A stretch of DNA of 64,000 nucleotides, from contig NZ_CP031728.1 in assembly GCF_008806975.1 (NCBI RefSeq), forward strand, positions 3,803,501 through 3,867,500. The letters are read 5' to 3'. The notes under the pieces were generated by a model. It was not told where the DNA came from, made no database searches, and was given only the letters and a program-made list of their open reading frames with translations. A program made the position numbers and the translations under genes. This document shows, piece by piece, positions 37,501-46,102 of this stretch. Origin of the DNA: Cellvibrio sp. KY-GH-1. GTDB taxonomy: Bacteria; Pseudomonadota; Gammaproteobacteria; Pseudomonadales; Cellvibrionaceae. The first letter of the stretch is position 1, and each line of letters begins with the position of its first letter.

Positions 37501-40500
37501 CCGAAGCTGTGTATCACCTCCATGTGGTGCAGCAGTTTATTCATCGGATGGAAGCGGAAGCGCCCATCTACGAACCGCCCAGTGAAGATATGCAGCGCGC
37601 CTTGCACACGCTCAAAGGCAGTGCCCATATGGCGGAAGTGACTCCCGTCGCGGAGTTGGCCACGCCGCTGGAGCGCTTTGTCAAAGAATTGCGCTCTTAC
37701 CAAGTCAATATCAATGACGATATCCTCCAATTACTGCGGGATGCAGTGAGTTACACCCAAGTTGCACTAAAGCAAATAGAAACCGGTGAAACCGTTGAAA
37801 TCCCACGATTGCAACAATTTATCGCCCGTGTACATGAGTTGCGTGATATTCATGTAGCGCCGCTGGTCAGCCTGCAGGAAATGGACGAACTGGGCAAACG
37901 TCCGGTCGATCCCGAATTGCTCGCCATTTTTATGGCCGAGGAAATGAACCTGCTGCTGGATGCAGACAAAATCATCTCGCAATGGCAAGACAACCCGGCT
38001 GATACTGCCCACTTGGTTCCAGTAATGGACGAATTGGACAAACTCACTCAAGCAGCCGCCCACGCCTATTTGCCTGCCATGGCAGAATTGGGCTCCAAGA
38101 TTCACAATGTCTATGAAGCTGTGATCGCGGGCCAATTGCGCTGCTCACCACGTATTTGCGATACCCTGAATCAAGCTCACACCGCCCTGCTGGATATGGT
38201 CGATGCCATTGCCGCAGGCCAAAACTTGAACGGTATTCCCGAGGCGGTTAACGACGCTTTGGATGACCTACTCAGCAATGAAGTCGTCACTATCACCAGC
38301 CTTGCCAGCGATCAGGTGCCTGTACTCGACGAAGACATTCCGCTGGTTGACCAACTGGCCGACGAAATTCAGCCAGAAATTGCTGCCAACAGCGACTTTG
38401 ATGTAGATGCCCTGCCCATCCTTGCGCTGGATGATGCTTATGCGCCGGACGCGGAAGAGCTGGAGCTTGCTACCGAAGATGAAGAGCTGGAACTGACATC
38501 CTTTGTCGCAGACGCAACAATTCCAGACGATGAAACTCTCGAATTGATCGAAGAAGTTGAGCTGGCAAGCAACATCCAGGATGAATCAATCGAGTTGGCA
38601 GATATCGAGCTGCTTGAAGAACCCGCTACTGAATACTCACTCACCAACGTTGCGCAAGAGCCCTTAACACTCGGTGATCCCATCGATCTCGGCGACACAC
38701 TGGAGTTAATCGAAGAACCAGCGTTAATGGACGACGTGGTCGAGCTGCATGAAGTCATCGAGCTGGAAACTCCGTCAACGTTTAGCTTTGAAACATCGTC
38801 AGATGCGCAAACTCTGGATCCGGGCGAGGCATTTGAACCGGTCGAGGCCATTCCAGTTGAAGCGCTGGCATTGAATGAGCCTGTACAACTGAGCGAAGTA
38901 GCAGTTTCGGACTCTTTCGTAAACCTTGCCATTGAAGCGCCGTCTGATTTTGAAACTCTGGATCTCGGAGAGGCCATTGATCTGGCGGAGTCTCTCGCGC
39001 CTGACGAAGCGTTAGATTTAGAAGAACCGGTACAGTTGGGCGACGTTGTCGAATTGATCGACGAAGATGCCTATGAACTCAATGATCAAATCCCGGAATT
39101 AACGATCGAAGCCGAAGCCGAAGCCGAAGCCGAAGCCGAAGCCGAAGCCGAAGCCGAAGCCGAAGCCGAAGCCGAAGCCGAAGCCGAAGCCGAAGCCGAA
39201 GCCGAAGCCGAAGCCGAAGCCGAAGCCGAAGCCGAAGCCGAAGCCGAAGCCGAACAAGATGATGTTGTGCTGCTCGACGACGAGCAAGAAGAAGTCGATG
39301 AGGACTTCGATCCGGAAATTGTTGAGATTTTCCTCGAGGAAGCCGGCGAGTTACTGGAAGAAATCGACGGTGCACTCAACGAGTGGCAGGACGACTGGAA
39401 CAATACCGATTGCGTGGAACAACTCAAGCGCTCACTGCACACCTTCAAGGGCGGCGCGCGTCTGGCCGGCTTGATGGATTTGGGCGACCTGTCACACGAC
39501 TTTGAAACCATCCTGATCGACATGGATGCGGACGCCGAGTTGGATCAATCCTTCTTTAGCCGCCTGCACAGCTACCAGGATCGTCTGCATTCCGGCGTTG
39601 AACGCTCACGTGCCCGTCTGAGCGGCAACTTTATCCCTGACGTAGCACCGATCAAAACATCGGTTGTATCAGAACCTCCAGTGTTGGATAACTACGTCAG
39701 CGTAGATGAAGTCGTTGCCGATATTGAATATGTCGCCACCGAGGTTACCAACAATAGCCTCATCGATGAAGAACCGAATGACCTTGCGGCACCGGCGCCA
39801 AGCTTTAATAAACCACGCGTAGTGGTGGATAACACCCGCGAAGCGGCGGTGCCTTTCTCGACCGATGGCGCACCGGTAGAAAAACCCAATGTGCTGACCT
39901 TTGCGCCCAAGGCCAAACCAGCGCCAACCAATACACCTGCCATTCCGGGCAGTGAGTTTGGCAGTGTGCGTGGAGGCCAGGGTGGCCCCGTACCTCAGGT
40001 ACAACACTTGGCGGCGCGTCGCACCGGCCCACAAGAAGTGGTGAAGGTGTCCGCCGAATTGCTCGAAGAGCTGGTAAACCTCGCCGGAGAAACCTCCATT
40101 AGCCGCGGCCGTATGGAGCAACAAGTCAGCGATCTGGGCGGTGCCATCGAAGAAATGGATTCCACCATCCAGCGCTTGCAGGAACAGCTGCGCCGTCTGG
40201 ATATTGAAACCGAAGCACAGGTTCTGTTCCGTCAGGAGCAAATGGCGCAACACGAAGAATTCGACCCGCTGGAGATGGACCGCTACTCGCAATTGCAGCA
40301 GCTGTCACGCTCGCTCATCGAATCTGCGTCCGACTTGATGGACTTGAAATACACCCTCGCGGACAAGACCCGCGACACCGAAACCCTGCTTCTACAACAG
40401 TCGCGCATCAACACCGATTTGCAGGAAGGCCTGATGCGTTCGCGCATGGTGCCCTTCTCCCGACTGGTGCCGCGCTTGCGCCGTATCGTGCGCCAGGCCG

Positions 40501-41855
40501 CGACCGAACTGGGCAAAGAGGTAGATTTCGAACTGGATAACGTGGAAGGTGAACTGGACCGTACCGTTTTGGAACGCATGGTCGCGCCGCTCGAGCACAT
40601 GTTGCGGAATGCGGTGGACCACGGCATCGAAATGCCGGACGAGCGTATTGCTGCTGGTAAAAACCCCAATGGCCGTATCCTGTTAACTCTGGGTCGCGAA
40701 GGCGGCGATGTGATCCTCCGTCTGGTTGACGATGGCCGTGGTATCAACCTGAAACGCGTGCGCGAAAAAGCCATTGAACGCGGTTTGATGGCCGCCGATG
40801 CGCAGTTGGCTGATCAGGATGTGATCCAGTTTATTTTGCACGCTGGCTTCAGCACGGCCGAGAAAGTCACCCAGATTTCTGGCCGCGGTGTGGGCATGGA
40901 CGTGGTGCACTCCGAGATCAAACAACTCGGTGGCGCCATGTTTATCGACTCCAACTGGGGCACCGGTACCGAATTCACCATCCGCCTGCCGTTTACCGTA
41001 TCGGTGAACCGCGCGTTGATGGTACAGATCGGCGACGATCTCTATGCGATTCCGCTCAATACCATTGAAGGTATTGTGCGCGTCAGCCCCTTCGAGCTGG
41101 AACACTATTATCAAGATGAAAGCGCTCGCTTCGACTACGCCGGCGAGCAATATCTGGTGCGCTACCTGGGTAACCTCCTGGATTCTGCCGCCCAACCCAA
41201 ACTGGACGGCCAATTGCTACCATTGCCAGTTGTGCTGGTGCGCAGTACCGAGCACACAGTGGCATTACAGGTAGATCGCCTGCTGGGCTCACGTGAAATT
41301 GTAGTGAAGACGCTCGGCGCTCAGTTCAGTGCTGTGCGCGGAGTTTCCGGCGCCACCGTAATGGGTGACGGTAACGTGGTGGTGATTCTGGATCTGCATG
41401 CCATGATCCGCGAACAGCTAGCCCTGGGCCAGCACGCTATCCAATTGGAGCCACTCAAGGCATTGCCGGTTGCCGAGGAAGACCAGAGCGAAAAAACCAT
41501 TATGGTGGTGGACGACTCGGTAACCGTACGCAAGGTAACCGGCCGCTTCCTGGAGCGCGAAGGTTTCCGTGTGATCACCGCCAAAGACGGGGTAGAGGCA
41601 CTGCAATTACTGCAAGACCATATCCCGGATGTGATGCTGCTGGATATTGAAATGCCGCGCATGGATGGCTTCGAAGTTGCCAAAAACGTACGCACCAGTT
41701 CGCGCCTGAAAGATTTGCCGATCATTATGATCACCTCGCGTACCGGTGAAAAACACCGCGAGCGCGCCTTCAGTCTGGGCGTGAACAAGTACATGGGTAA
41801 ACCCTATCAGGAGGACCTGCTGCTCACCAATATCCACGAGCTGCTGAAAAAATAA
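34563..41855 (+). CDS. chpA: ChpA, multi-HPt hybrid histidine kinase of the pilus chemosensory system
   Basis: 2430 residues. A degenerate HPt-like module has HQVHGSLQM around H52. Canonical phosphoacceptor histidines lie in FHTLKGSGR (H761), LHTLKGSAH (H1015) and LHTFKGGAR (H1626). Acid-rich linkers occupy roughly 560-700 and 1250-1590, and a Glu-Ala tract covers 1516-1563. The dimerisation helices precede the kinase N-box LEHMLRNAVDHGIE near 2010 and G-box ISGRGVGMDVV near 2105. A CheW-like domain follows (about 2145-2280), then a receiver with phospho-aspartate D2361 in MLLDIEMPRMDG. It is the central kinase for PilG and PilH. It has fewer recognisable HPt sites than I recall for Pseudomonas ChpA. 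Confidence 0.97.
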   Translation: MADNRNFAALDWLIHEISETLKEARQSLESYVENPKDAARIRFCLTHIHQVHGSLQMVEFYGAAMLASEMEQLTQAMIAGNVANASEAQEVLMRAILQFPLYLDQVKATRKDNPLIVLPLLNDLRAVRGESLLTDTKLFVPNLTPAKKVNGTRLPVTQDNVQFQAMVLKLRQMYQYAASGFIRGVNPEENLAYLHKAFSRLQKLTHGTARFALWDICLALVEAVEIDAIEMSVAVKNLLRQLDKEIKVLAVHGVKALNSFTNDELIKNLLYYVARAGKHAPGFPPNSQLQRIYETYSLEEALLEGKETGDDTQDMLSVPDADAMRSVVGALKEELNLIKNSLDVCLAGGDTHASLSDALPIVKRVADTMAVLGLGDLRKRILEQGAALELVVESHSTLNDEQLLSVASQIISVENSLDSLIEPGGQDAHNVDEADITLTRAKESVLREARNGLEHAKDAIIEYIASQWNRQHLQSVPATLREIRGGLEIMPLPRPARILGACARFIEEQLLEQEANPQWATLDTLADAITSVEYYLERLSSGGRKEENDLLLSVAEESVASLGYAVAKISKPDTPETSSELAEEAVLTAAYGASAYVETAPAAEPGVDESSQLEAIYAQAAPADALALQPDYTDEESLIVEAEADAPSDESAEETPALTSETLPVAVLEEVADDADETMLVAEAEEEPELEVAAAIESNLVATNNAPVIQRENNEDIDDEIIEIFIEEAGEVTETIGEYFPQWAQNFEDNNALIEFRRAFHTLKGSGRMVGANEIGELAWSIENMLNRVIDHSIVAQAVHVHIIEKVRLLLPDMIAAFRDNIVNPHAELAETYRQQAHSLSQGVIPDALLNELELAPAGQASAAQLIEQAEAPDEEPYIAEDAEALGLEDAIVEDQLEPELPVLELATSDEELHIEEVAAESAADERVIELIEEATGSDEATLTQAYSEHQLSNPTYSESVDEDIDIDDPDAQLWDIFGAEAVYHLHVVQQFIHRMEAEAPIYEPPSEDMQRALHTLKGSAHMAEVTPVAELATPLERFVKELRSYQVNINDDILQLLRDAVSYTQVALKQIETGETVEIPRLQQFIARVHELRDIHVAPLVSLQEMDELGKRPVDPELLAIFMAEEMNLLLDADKIISQWQDNPADTAHLVPVMDELDKLTQAAAHAYLPAMAELGSKIHNVYEAVIAGQLRCSPRICDTLNQAHTALLDMVDAIAAGQNLNGIPEAVNDALDDLLSNEVVTITSLASDQVPVLDEDIPLVDQLADEIQPEIAANSDFDVDALPILALDDAYAPDAEELELATEDEELELTSFVADATIPDDETLELIEEVELASNIQDESIELADIELLEEPATEYSLTNVAQEPLTLGDPIDLGDTLELIEEPALMDDVVELHEVIELETPSTFSFETSSDAQTLDPGEAFEPVEAIPVEALALNEPVQLSEVAVSDSFVNLAIEAPSDFETLDLGEAIDLAESLAPDEALDLEEPVQLGDVVELIDEDAYELNDQIPELTIEAEAEAEAEAEAEAEAEAEAEAEAEAEAEAEAEAEAEAEAEAEAEAEAEQDDVVLLDDEQEEVDEDFDPEIVEIFLEEAGELLEEIDGALNEWQDDWNNTDCVEQLKRSLHTFKGGARLAGLMDLGDLSHDFETILIDMDADAELDQSFFSRLHSYQDRLHSGVERSRARLSGNFIPDVAPIKTSVVSEPPVLDNYVSVDEVVADIEYVATEVTNNSLIDEEPNDLAAPAPSFNKPRVVVDNTREAAVPFSTDGAPVEKPNVLTFAPKAKPAPTNTPAIPGSEFGSVRGGQGGPVPQVQHLAARRTGPQEVVKVSAELLEELVNLAGETSISRGRMEQQVSDLGGAIEEMDSTIQRLQEQLRRLDIETEAQVLFRQEQMAQHEEFDPLEMDRYSQLQQLSRSLIESASDLMDLKYTLADKTRDTETLLLQQSRINTDLQEGLMRSRMVPFSRLVPRLRRIVRQAATELGKEVDFELDNVEGELDRTVLERMVAPLEHMLRNAVDHGIEMPDERIAAGKNPNGRILLTLGREGGDVILRLVDDGRGINLKRVREKAIERGLMAADAQLADQDVIQFILHAGFSTAEKVTQISGRGVGMDVVHSEIKQLGGAMFIDSNWGTGTEFTIRLPFTVSVNRALMVQIGDDLYAIPLNTIEGIVRVSPFELEHYYQDESARFDYAGEQYLVRYLGNLLDSAAQPKLDGQLLPLPVVLVRSTEHTVALQVDRLLGSREIVVKTLGAQFSAVRGVSGATVMGDGNVVVILDLHAMIREQLALGQHAIQLEPLKALPVAEEDQSEKTIMVVDDSVTVRKVTGRFLEREGFRVITAKDGVEALQLLQDHIPDVMLLDIEMPRMDGFEVAKNVRTSSRLKDLPIIMITSRTGEKHRERAFSLGVNKYMGKPYQEDLLLTNIHELLKK
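39108..39251 (+). repeat. Hexanucleotide microsatellite (GAAGCC)24 inside chpA
   Basis: Twenty-four perfect, uninterrupted copies of GAAGCC encode 24 Glu-Ala pairs. There is not one synonymous change, although other glutamates nearby use both GAA and GAG. The unit is a multiple of three, so gain or loss of copies changes linker length without a frameshift. On the other strand it reads as artificial Leu-Arg, Ser-Ala and Gly-Phe repeats. Confidence 0.98.
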
Positions 41856-41864
41856 GGCGCAATC

Positions 41865-42833
41865 ATGCTTCGCCTGGGAATACTGGTCGATAGCGCAGCC
41901 AAGCAGCAGATATTGGCGCAGTTGATTGCCAAATCCGGCCATAAGCTGGCGCATCAACTGCTCTTGGGGCAGGCCAAGCAGTTGGTCGATGACACCGACC
42001 TGGATGCCTGGCTGGTGGATGTGGCGGAAGACTATGCCGATGAACAGCTGCTGCTGGAAACCCTGTTCAGCCGCAGTCGCATCCCGGTGATTTTGAGCGA
42101 TAGCAGTGAATTTACTGCCGGATCAGAAGCCCACAGCGCCTGGCTCAGACGCACCAGCCTGCGCCTACAGCGTCTGCGCAGTGACATTAACCTGCAGCAG
42201 GCCGAACCGGCGCAGGAGCTGTGGGTTTTGGCAGCCTCCACCGGCGGACCCGCAGCAGTAAAACGATTTTTAGCGGCGTTGCCCGGCGATCTGGGCATCG
42301 CCTTTTTGTACGTACAACATATTGACGCCAACCAGTCAGTTACCCTGAACCGCATGATGACCAACGCCGGCAATTACCCGGCGCTGGTTGCCAGCCAGGG
42401 ACTGGTGCTGGAGGCCAATAGCCTGACGCTGATTACGGCCAAAGACCCGGTCGAGCTGCTCGGCAACGGTACCTTGATGGTCAACTACGGCCAAGCCTGG
42501 AAAGGCGATTACGCTCCGTCCATCGACCAGGTTGCCGCCAACGCCGCGCAGGTTTATCGCGAGCGCAGCGGTTTGATTATCTTTACCGGAATGGGCGATG
42601 ATGGCGCCGCCAGTTGTCGCATAATGAAACAGGTTGGCGGGCAAGTCTGGGTACAACGACCGGACGATTGCACCAGCGATTCCATGCCTGTTTCAGCGAT
42701 GGCCACCGGTTGTGTCGGGTTATCAGGTACGCCGGAATATCTGGCCAAAGCCTTGGCTAAGCTGGTCGCCAAACATCGCCTGACACGCGGTGTGAGAGCG
42801 CCCATCCGGGTCATTAAAAATGCAGCGCCCTAA
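41865..42833 (+). CDS. chpB: ChpB, CheB-like chemoreceptor methylesterase
   Basis: 322 residues. The N-terminal 110 residues resemble a decayed receiver domain without a clear phospho-aspartate pocket. The CheB catalytic domain carries the serine in LAASTGGPAAVKRF, the histidine in YVQHIDANQS and the aspartate in FTGMGDDGAAS. It removes methyl groups from PilJ, opposing PilK. It starts 9 bases after chpA. Loss of the receiver pocket suggests it is not controlled by phosphorylation in the way CheB is. Confidence 0.93.
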   Translation: MLRLGILVDSAAKQQILAQLIAKSGHKLAHQLLLGQAKQLVDDTDLDAWLVDVAEDYADEQLLLETLFSRSRIPVILSDSSEFTAGSEAHSAWLRRTSLRLQRLRSDINLQQAEPAQELWVLAASTGGPAAVKRFLAALPGDLGIAFLYVQHIDANQSVTLNRMMTNAGNYPALVASQGLVLEANSLTLITAKDPVELLGNGTLMVNYGQAWKGDYAPSIDQVAANAAQVYRERSGLIIFTGMGDDGAASCRIMKQVGGQVWVQRPDDCTSDSMPVSAMATGCVGLSGTPEYLAKALAKLVAKHRLTRGVRAPIRVIKNAAP

Positions 42834-42874
42834 TCCGTCGCTACAATAATTGCAGTCACAGAACAGGAAACACC

Positions 42875-43357
42875 ATGAGAGCGCCCCAACGCATAGAAAA
42901 GAAAATCGAAGAAGTGGCGAGCCTGCTAATCCCGCTGCAAGGGCGCATGCTGCTAGCACCCAACGTAACTGTGGCCGAAATCGTTCCTGTGTCCCAGGTA
43001 ATTCCCGTGCAAGACGCCCCGGCCTGGTACCTGGGCAATTGCAGCTGGCGCGAGCAAACCATCCCATTGCTCTCCTTTGAAGTGATGAACGGCGAGGAAA
43101 AACCGGGTGTTGTATCCCGTTCCCGTTTTGCCGTGATCAACACCACGGGGCTGCATGACGCTCTGCCCTTTATCGCCATTCTCACCCAGGGCTTGCCGCG
43201 TTTGGCGCGCGTGACTGAAGAAGAAATCACCGAGCGTGAAGACGCCGATAAAAAGCCCTTCGAACTAATGCATGTCAGCTGGGCGGGTGAAGAAGCGGTG
43301 ATCCCCGACGTCGAAGCTATGGAGCGAACCTTCCTCGACTACCTGCACCTGGAATAA
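42875..43357 (+). CDS. chpC: ChpC, CheW-like adaptor
   Basis: 160 residues with a CheW fold: LLIPLQGRMLLAPNVTVAEI, then PAWYLGNCSWREQTIPLLSF, FAVINTTG and the final EEAVIPDVEAMERTFL. In Pseudomonas ChpC is an accessory adaptor linking extra receptors to ChpA. It is the last gene of the cluster, 41 bases after chpB, with a GGAAA ribosome site. Confidence 0.93.
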   Translation: MRAPQRIEKKIEEVASLLIPLQGRMLLAPNVTVAEIVPVSQVIPVQDAPAWYLGNCSWREQTIPLLSFEVMNGEEKPGVVSRSRFAVINTTGLHDALPFIAILTQGLPRLARVTEEEITEREDADKKPFELMHVSWAGEEAVIPDVEAMERTFLDYLHLE

Positions 43358-43387
43358 ACCATCGCTGCGCGAACTCCCCCCTCTGTT

Positions 43388-43726
43388 ATGAACGAACTTA
43401 TCATTGAGGACCTGCAACTTGGCGACGGAAAAACCGTCGTCAAAGGCGCCCTTATCACTACCCACTACACCGGCTGGCTCGAAGACGGCACCGAATTCGA
43501 TTCCTCCCACCGCAAAGGCAAACCCTTCCAATGCGTCATCGGCACCGGCCGTGTAATTAAAGGATGGGACCAAGGCCTGATGGGCATGCAAGTCGGCGGC
43601 AAACGCAAACTCCAAGTCCCCGCCCATTTAGCCTATGGCGAACGCCAGATCGGCGCGTTGATTAAACCCAATTCGAATTTGGTGTTTGAGATTGAGTTGT
43701 TGGAAGTGCTTACAAGGGATGATTAA
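43388..43726 (+). CDS. FKBP-type peptidyl-prolyl isomerase
   Basis: 112 residues, the size of a minimal single FKBP domain without a signal peptide, so it is cytoplasmic. The core reads VVKGALITTHYTGWLEDGTE, FDSSHRKGKPF, VIKGWDQGLMGMQVGGKRKL and PAHLAYGERQIGALIKPNSN, carrying the conserved active-site aromatics. It starts 30 bases after chpC and reads in the same direction, so it may be co-transcribed with the Chp genes. The partner protein is unknown. Confidence 0.95.
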   Translation: MNELIIEDLQLGDGKTVVKGALITTHYTGWLEDGTEFDSSHRKGKPFQCVIGTGRVIKGWDQGLMGMQVGGKRKLQVPAHLAYGERQIGALIKPNSNLVFEIELLEVLTRDD

Positions 43727-43728
43727 AC

Positions 43729-43774
43729 CGTAGGTTGGTGCGGGCCGCGTAGGCTGAGCTTGCGAACCCCAACA
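43729..43774 (+). repeat. REP-like intergenic repeat, copy 1
   Basis: It begins CGTAGGTTGG and ends CGAACCCCAACA, the same ends as the element at 47267-47297, but its centre is longer and different. It lies directly after the FKBP stop. Confidence 0.55.
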
Positions 43775-43811
43775 TTTCTGCCTCTCGCCACTTGCACAAA
43801 TTTTGCCCAAT

Positions 43812-43837
43812 GATATACATTATGAGATATGTATATC
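43812..43837 (+). promoter_or_regulatory. Palindromic operator of the toxin-antitoxin pair
   Basis: A perfect 9-bp inverted repeat, GATATACAT (43812-43820) and ATGTATATC (43829-43837), separated by 8 bases. It ends 15 bases before the antitoxin start. AbrB-type antitoxins are known to bind such palindromes over their own promoter, so this is probably the autoregulatory site. It also argues against the ATG at 43829, which lies inside it. Confidence 0.65.
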
Positions 43838-43852
43838 CAAGGTAATACCATC

Positions 43853-44080
43853 ATGCAAATCGCCAAATGGGGCAATAGCCTCGCCATTCGCATCCCTGCG
43901 AATGTCGCCAAATCGCTCGAACTTAAAGCCGGTGATGAAGTTGAAATTGTGGCATCCCCCACCGGCTTTGAAGTCATCAAAGACGATCGCAAAAGCAAAG
44001 CACTGGAAACCCTCAACCGCTTCAAAGGTCGTTTGCCCAAAAATTTTACATTTAATCGGGATGAATTGAATGAGAGATAG
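43853..44080 (+). CDS. AbrB/MazE-type antitoxin
   Basis: 75 residues from ATG 43853; the upstream ATG at 43829 falls inside the palindromic operator. The swapped-hairpin DNA-binding domain is at the N-terminus: IAKWGNSLAIRIPANVAKSL followed by LKAGDEVEIVASPTGFEV. The basic and then acidic tail would bind the toxin. It overlaps the toxin gene by 11 bases, the usual coupling in such pairs, and should repress its own promoter with the toxin as co-repressor. Confidence 0.9.
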   Translation: MQIAKWGNSLAIRIPANVAKSLELKAGDEVEIVASPTGFEVIKDDRKSKALETLNRFKGRLPKNFTFNRDELNER

Positions 44081-44471
44081 GATTTTTCTCGACACCAATA
44101 TTCTGGTGTACGTCCTCTTGGACGAAGGCCCCAAACAACAAACCGCACTCGAACTTCTCCAATCAGGTTGCGTTATCAGCACCCAAGTGCTGAATGAATT
44201 CAGTCAGGTCGCCCGCAAAAAAGCCAAGCTCGAATGGCAAGAAATATCCGACCTCAGCCACGCCATCCAAACACTTACCGAAGTCATTCCACTTACACAA
44301 GAAATCCACAACACAGCGCTGGAAATTGCAGCGCAATATGGTTATGGGTTTTATGATTCGTTGATTATTGCCGCTGCGCATGAAAGCCAATGTAATTTGC
44401 TGGCATCGGGGGATATGCAAAACTTGCAAACGATAAAACAACTGGCAATAACTAACCCTTTCCACACTTAA
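44070..44471 (+). CDS. PIN-domain ribonuclease toxin (VapC family)
   Basis: 133 residues. The PIN-domain acidic residues are in FLDTNILVYVLL, TQVLNEFSQVA, YGYGFYDSLIIAAA and LLASGDMQNL, so the metal-binding active site appears intact. VapC-type toxins cut tRNA or rRNA when their antitoxin is degraded. The gene overlaps the antitoxin by 11 bases and ends 18 bases before the SIR2-TPR gene, so toxin pair and SIR2 gene may share a transcript. Confidence 0.92.
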   Translation: MRDRIFLDTNILVYVLLDEGPKQQTALELLQSGCVISTQVLNEFSQVARKKAKLEWQEISDLSHAIQTLTEVIPLTQEIHNTALEIAAQYGYGFYDSLIIAAAHESQCNLLASGDMQNLQTIKQLAITNPFHT

Positions 44472-44489
44472 AGGATTTTAAAATTTACT

Positions 44490-46076
44490 ATGGCTAAATT
44501 TACCAAAGACCAAATAAAACTATTAGCAAGACAAATGCTGACCAAGAGAGATTCAGGAAGGCCGTTTAACCTACTGACTGGCGCTGGCTGTTCCAAATCT
44601 TCTGACATACCTCTCGCCGCAGAATTGGTTAAAGAAATCCAAGAAAAATTTGGCGCTGAAATTGAAGATAAACTTGATCAACATCAAAGGAATGACTACG
44701 GCGCGTGTATGAGTTGCTTGGGCACCAATGAGCGCCGAGAACTGTTATCAAAATATCTTGATAATCCTAAAATTAATTGGGCACATATTGCCATCGCAAG
44801 TTTAATTCACGCAGGTTTTGTAAGCCGAGTGATTACCTTTAACTTTGATTCTATTCTGGCAAGAGCATGTAGCCTATTAGGACTGTACCCAGCAACTTAT
44901 GATTTTGCCGCAGCAGCAACTGTAGACACAGACTATATTGCTCAACAAGCTATTATTCATTTACACGGTCAAGGTACAGGAAAAAGCCTTCTTAATTCGG
45001 ATGAAGAAACTAAAGCACACGCCGAAAATATCCGTCCTTTAATACGTGCCACCTTTCAAGATAGCCCCTTGCTAGTGATTGGCTACAGCGGTTCGTCTGA
45101 CGCTGTATTTCCAGTCATCGCAGAAGAATACAAACGAAAAGAAAGATTGTGGTGGGCAGGTTATGCAGATATTCCAGATACATCGATTGCTAATTTCATA
45201 AATTTAAATAGTAAAGTTTCATACTATCTGGGGGGATGTGATGCAGATGAATTCTTGATCGAATTAGCCAAAGAACTGAATTGCTTTCCACCAGCTCTAT
45301 TTAGTGATCCCTATGGGCATTTGCTAAAAGACCTTGAACCTGTCACAGAGTTTCCATTTGAAAAACTAGGTTCTGTAGACCTATTAACACATCTAAAAAA
45401 AGAGCTTGCAAAATCTCAACAGAGATATAATGTAAATCGAAAAATTCCCGAACTGATGATGAAAGGTGATTGGGATGCAGTAATTTCTCTAAGTGATCGC
45501 AAAAATCCTGATCATCAAGACGCCCTTGCTTGGGCTCATACGATGTATGCTGGTCAACTTGTAAAATCTGGAAAAGCAAACAAAGATGAAAGTTTGTTAA
45601 AGAAAAGTTTTGAACAATTTTAGCACGCCACTACGATAAAGCCTGACTTACACGAAGCATTCAATAATTGGGGAAATGCTTTGCTAGCTCTTGCAAGAAT
45701 AAAATTGGATGAAAATTTCTTCTTGCAAAGCTTTGATAAATACCAAAAGTCCATATCCATTAAACCAGATAAACATTCAGCCTTTAATAATTGGGGCAGT
45801 GCACTACTAGGCATCTTTCAACTAACAAAAAACCATGAATACTTAGATCAAGCAAAGACTGTTCTTGGCACAGCAGAAAAATTAGATCCCGATAAAGTTT
45901 ATAATCAAGCATGCTTATACTCAATTCTTGATGAAAATGATAACTGCAGAGAAAAATTATTGCATTGCAAACAATCTAATACTCTTCCTGACAAAAATTT
46001 TCTTATGCAGGATAGAGATCTAGACAACATTCGCAATGAACCATGGTTTAAAGAATTGCTCAATAGTATTGAATGA
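44490..46076 (+). pseudogene. SIR2-domain / TPR protein interrupted by an in-frame amber codon
   Basis: The first open part gives 377 residues. It has a SIR2-like NAD-binding core with LLTGAGCSKSS (residues 29-38), VITFNFDSIL (N118, D120) and IIHLHGQG (H159), then FQDSPLLVIGYSGSSDAVFP. Codon 378 is TAG at 45621-45623. The same frame then stays open for another 150 codons to 46076. It encodes TPR-like repeats (LHEAFNNWGNALLAL and HSAFNNWGSALLGI) and the terminal DLDNIRNEPWFKELL that often closes TPR proteins. By repeat alignment the amber replaces a glutamine (CAG to TAG). The gene is visibly AT-richer than its neighbours. SIR2 proteins of this kind often act as NADase effectors in phage defence. 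Without readthrough the product is a SIR2 domain lacking its TPR sensor. Confidence 0.8.
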
Positions 46077-46102
46077 CAGCGCTTCAAACAAATGAACTTA
46101 AA

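Noticed and set aside
39108..39251. Repeat array as a possible CRISPR
   Set aside because: The units are 6 bases, contiguous and coding, with no spacers.
39079..39523. Minus-strand frames encoding long Leu-Arg, Gly-Phe and Ser-Ala repeats
   Set aside because: They are shadows of the GAAGCC repeat inside chpA; no start or ribosome site supports them.
43829..43852. Earlier ATG for the antitoxin gene
   Set aside because: It lies in the right arm of the palindromic operator, and the family starts with MQIAKWGNSLAIRIP.
45681..46076. The 131-codon frame as an independent TPR gene
   Set aside because: It is in the same frame as the SIR2 gene, has no ribosome site, and its homology begins before its first ATG, so it is the cut-off C-terminus.
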